This document shows, one piece after another, positions 29,534 through 29,549 of a stretch of DNA of 29,549 nucleotides. The stretch comes from a virus. Under the pieces are notes generated by a model. The model was not told the origin of the DNA. It did not search any database and worked only from the letters and a program-made list of their open reading frames with translations. The number at the start of each line of letters is the position of its first letter. Within the stretch, counting starts at the first letter, position 1. The translations under genes were made by a program, and so were the position numbers. The DNA lies in the IMG/VR virus record IMGVR_UViG_3300018080_001685, positions 1 through 29,549 of that record; one strand, written 5' to 3'.

Positions 29534-29549
29534 AACATGACTCCTGTCA

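Overview
The window is a tailed double-stranded DNA phage (or prophage) genome section. A long forward block of head, packaging, connector, tail and accessory genes runs from about 1.57 to 28.9 kb, with reverse-strand genes at both ends. The forward genes are tightly packed, with many ATGA, TAATG or TTGA stop/start overlaps and good GGAGG-type ribosome binding sites. Identity rests on readable motifs: a terminase with Walker A and B, a long portal, a scaffold followed by a capsid protein, a marine-phage-style tail fibre and a tail tube candidate. The host is probably a bacterium of the Planctomycetota. This is inference from protein style: cysteine-cluster structural proteins, a GGCANGQC tail, and beta-rich tail domains of a kind I associate with planctomycete prophages.

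Layout: (1) 1-1444, reverse strand: a partial cytosine-C5 DNA methyltransferase, a MazG-like pyrophosphohydrolase and two unknown genes. (2) 1573-4783, forward: small membrane or exported proteins around a papain-like cysteine protease; this is a candidate lysis/envelope module, and no ordinary lysozyme or amidase is recognisable in the window. (3) 4828-8983: tail fibre and beta-rich structural proteins, interrupted by one reverse-strand zinc-ribbon gene that abuts a perfect 26-bp palindrome. (4) 9069-11962: scaffold, major capsid protein, head decoration candidate and a 31-residue CxxC protein, ending in a Rho-independent terminator. (5) 12031-17263: small terminase candidate, large terminase, portal and satellites. 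(6) 17264-19942: head fibre/decoration and connector genes. (7) 19945-26797: tail tube, cysteine-motif protein, a Pro/Glu-rich protein in the tape-measure position, distal tail/hub proteins and a beta-propeller fibre. (8) 26798-28883: deoxynucleotide monophosphate kinase, metallophosphoesterase, a small acidic protein and a sulfotransferase-like protein. (9) 28819-29533, reverse strand: two small genes flanking a 259-bp non-coding region that has the architecture of a tyrosine-integrase attachment site. It holds the 3' half of a tRNA-Val(UAC) gene between two pairs of 11-bp-phased direct repeats, plus two dyads.

Together the genes describe a temperate phage. The reverse-strand excisionase-like protein and attachment site handle integration, and the integrase itself is probably beyond the right edge. 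The forward block builds and releases the virion. The methyltransferase, MazG, dNMP kinase, phosphoesterase and sulfotransferase are accessory functions acting on host nucleotides, DNA or surface. Points deserving attention are the attachment site, a BlaI/MecI/CopY-like operator palindrome present in two near-identical copies, the protease in the lysis position, the lack of a normal tape measure gene, and the paired cysteine clusters at the junction of two tail genes.
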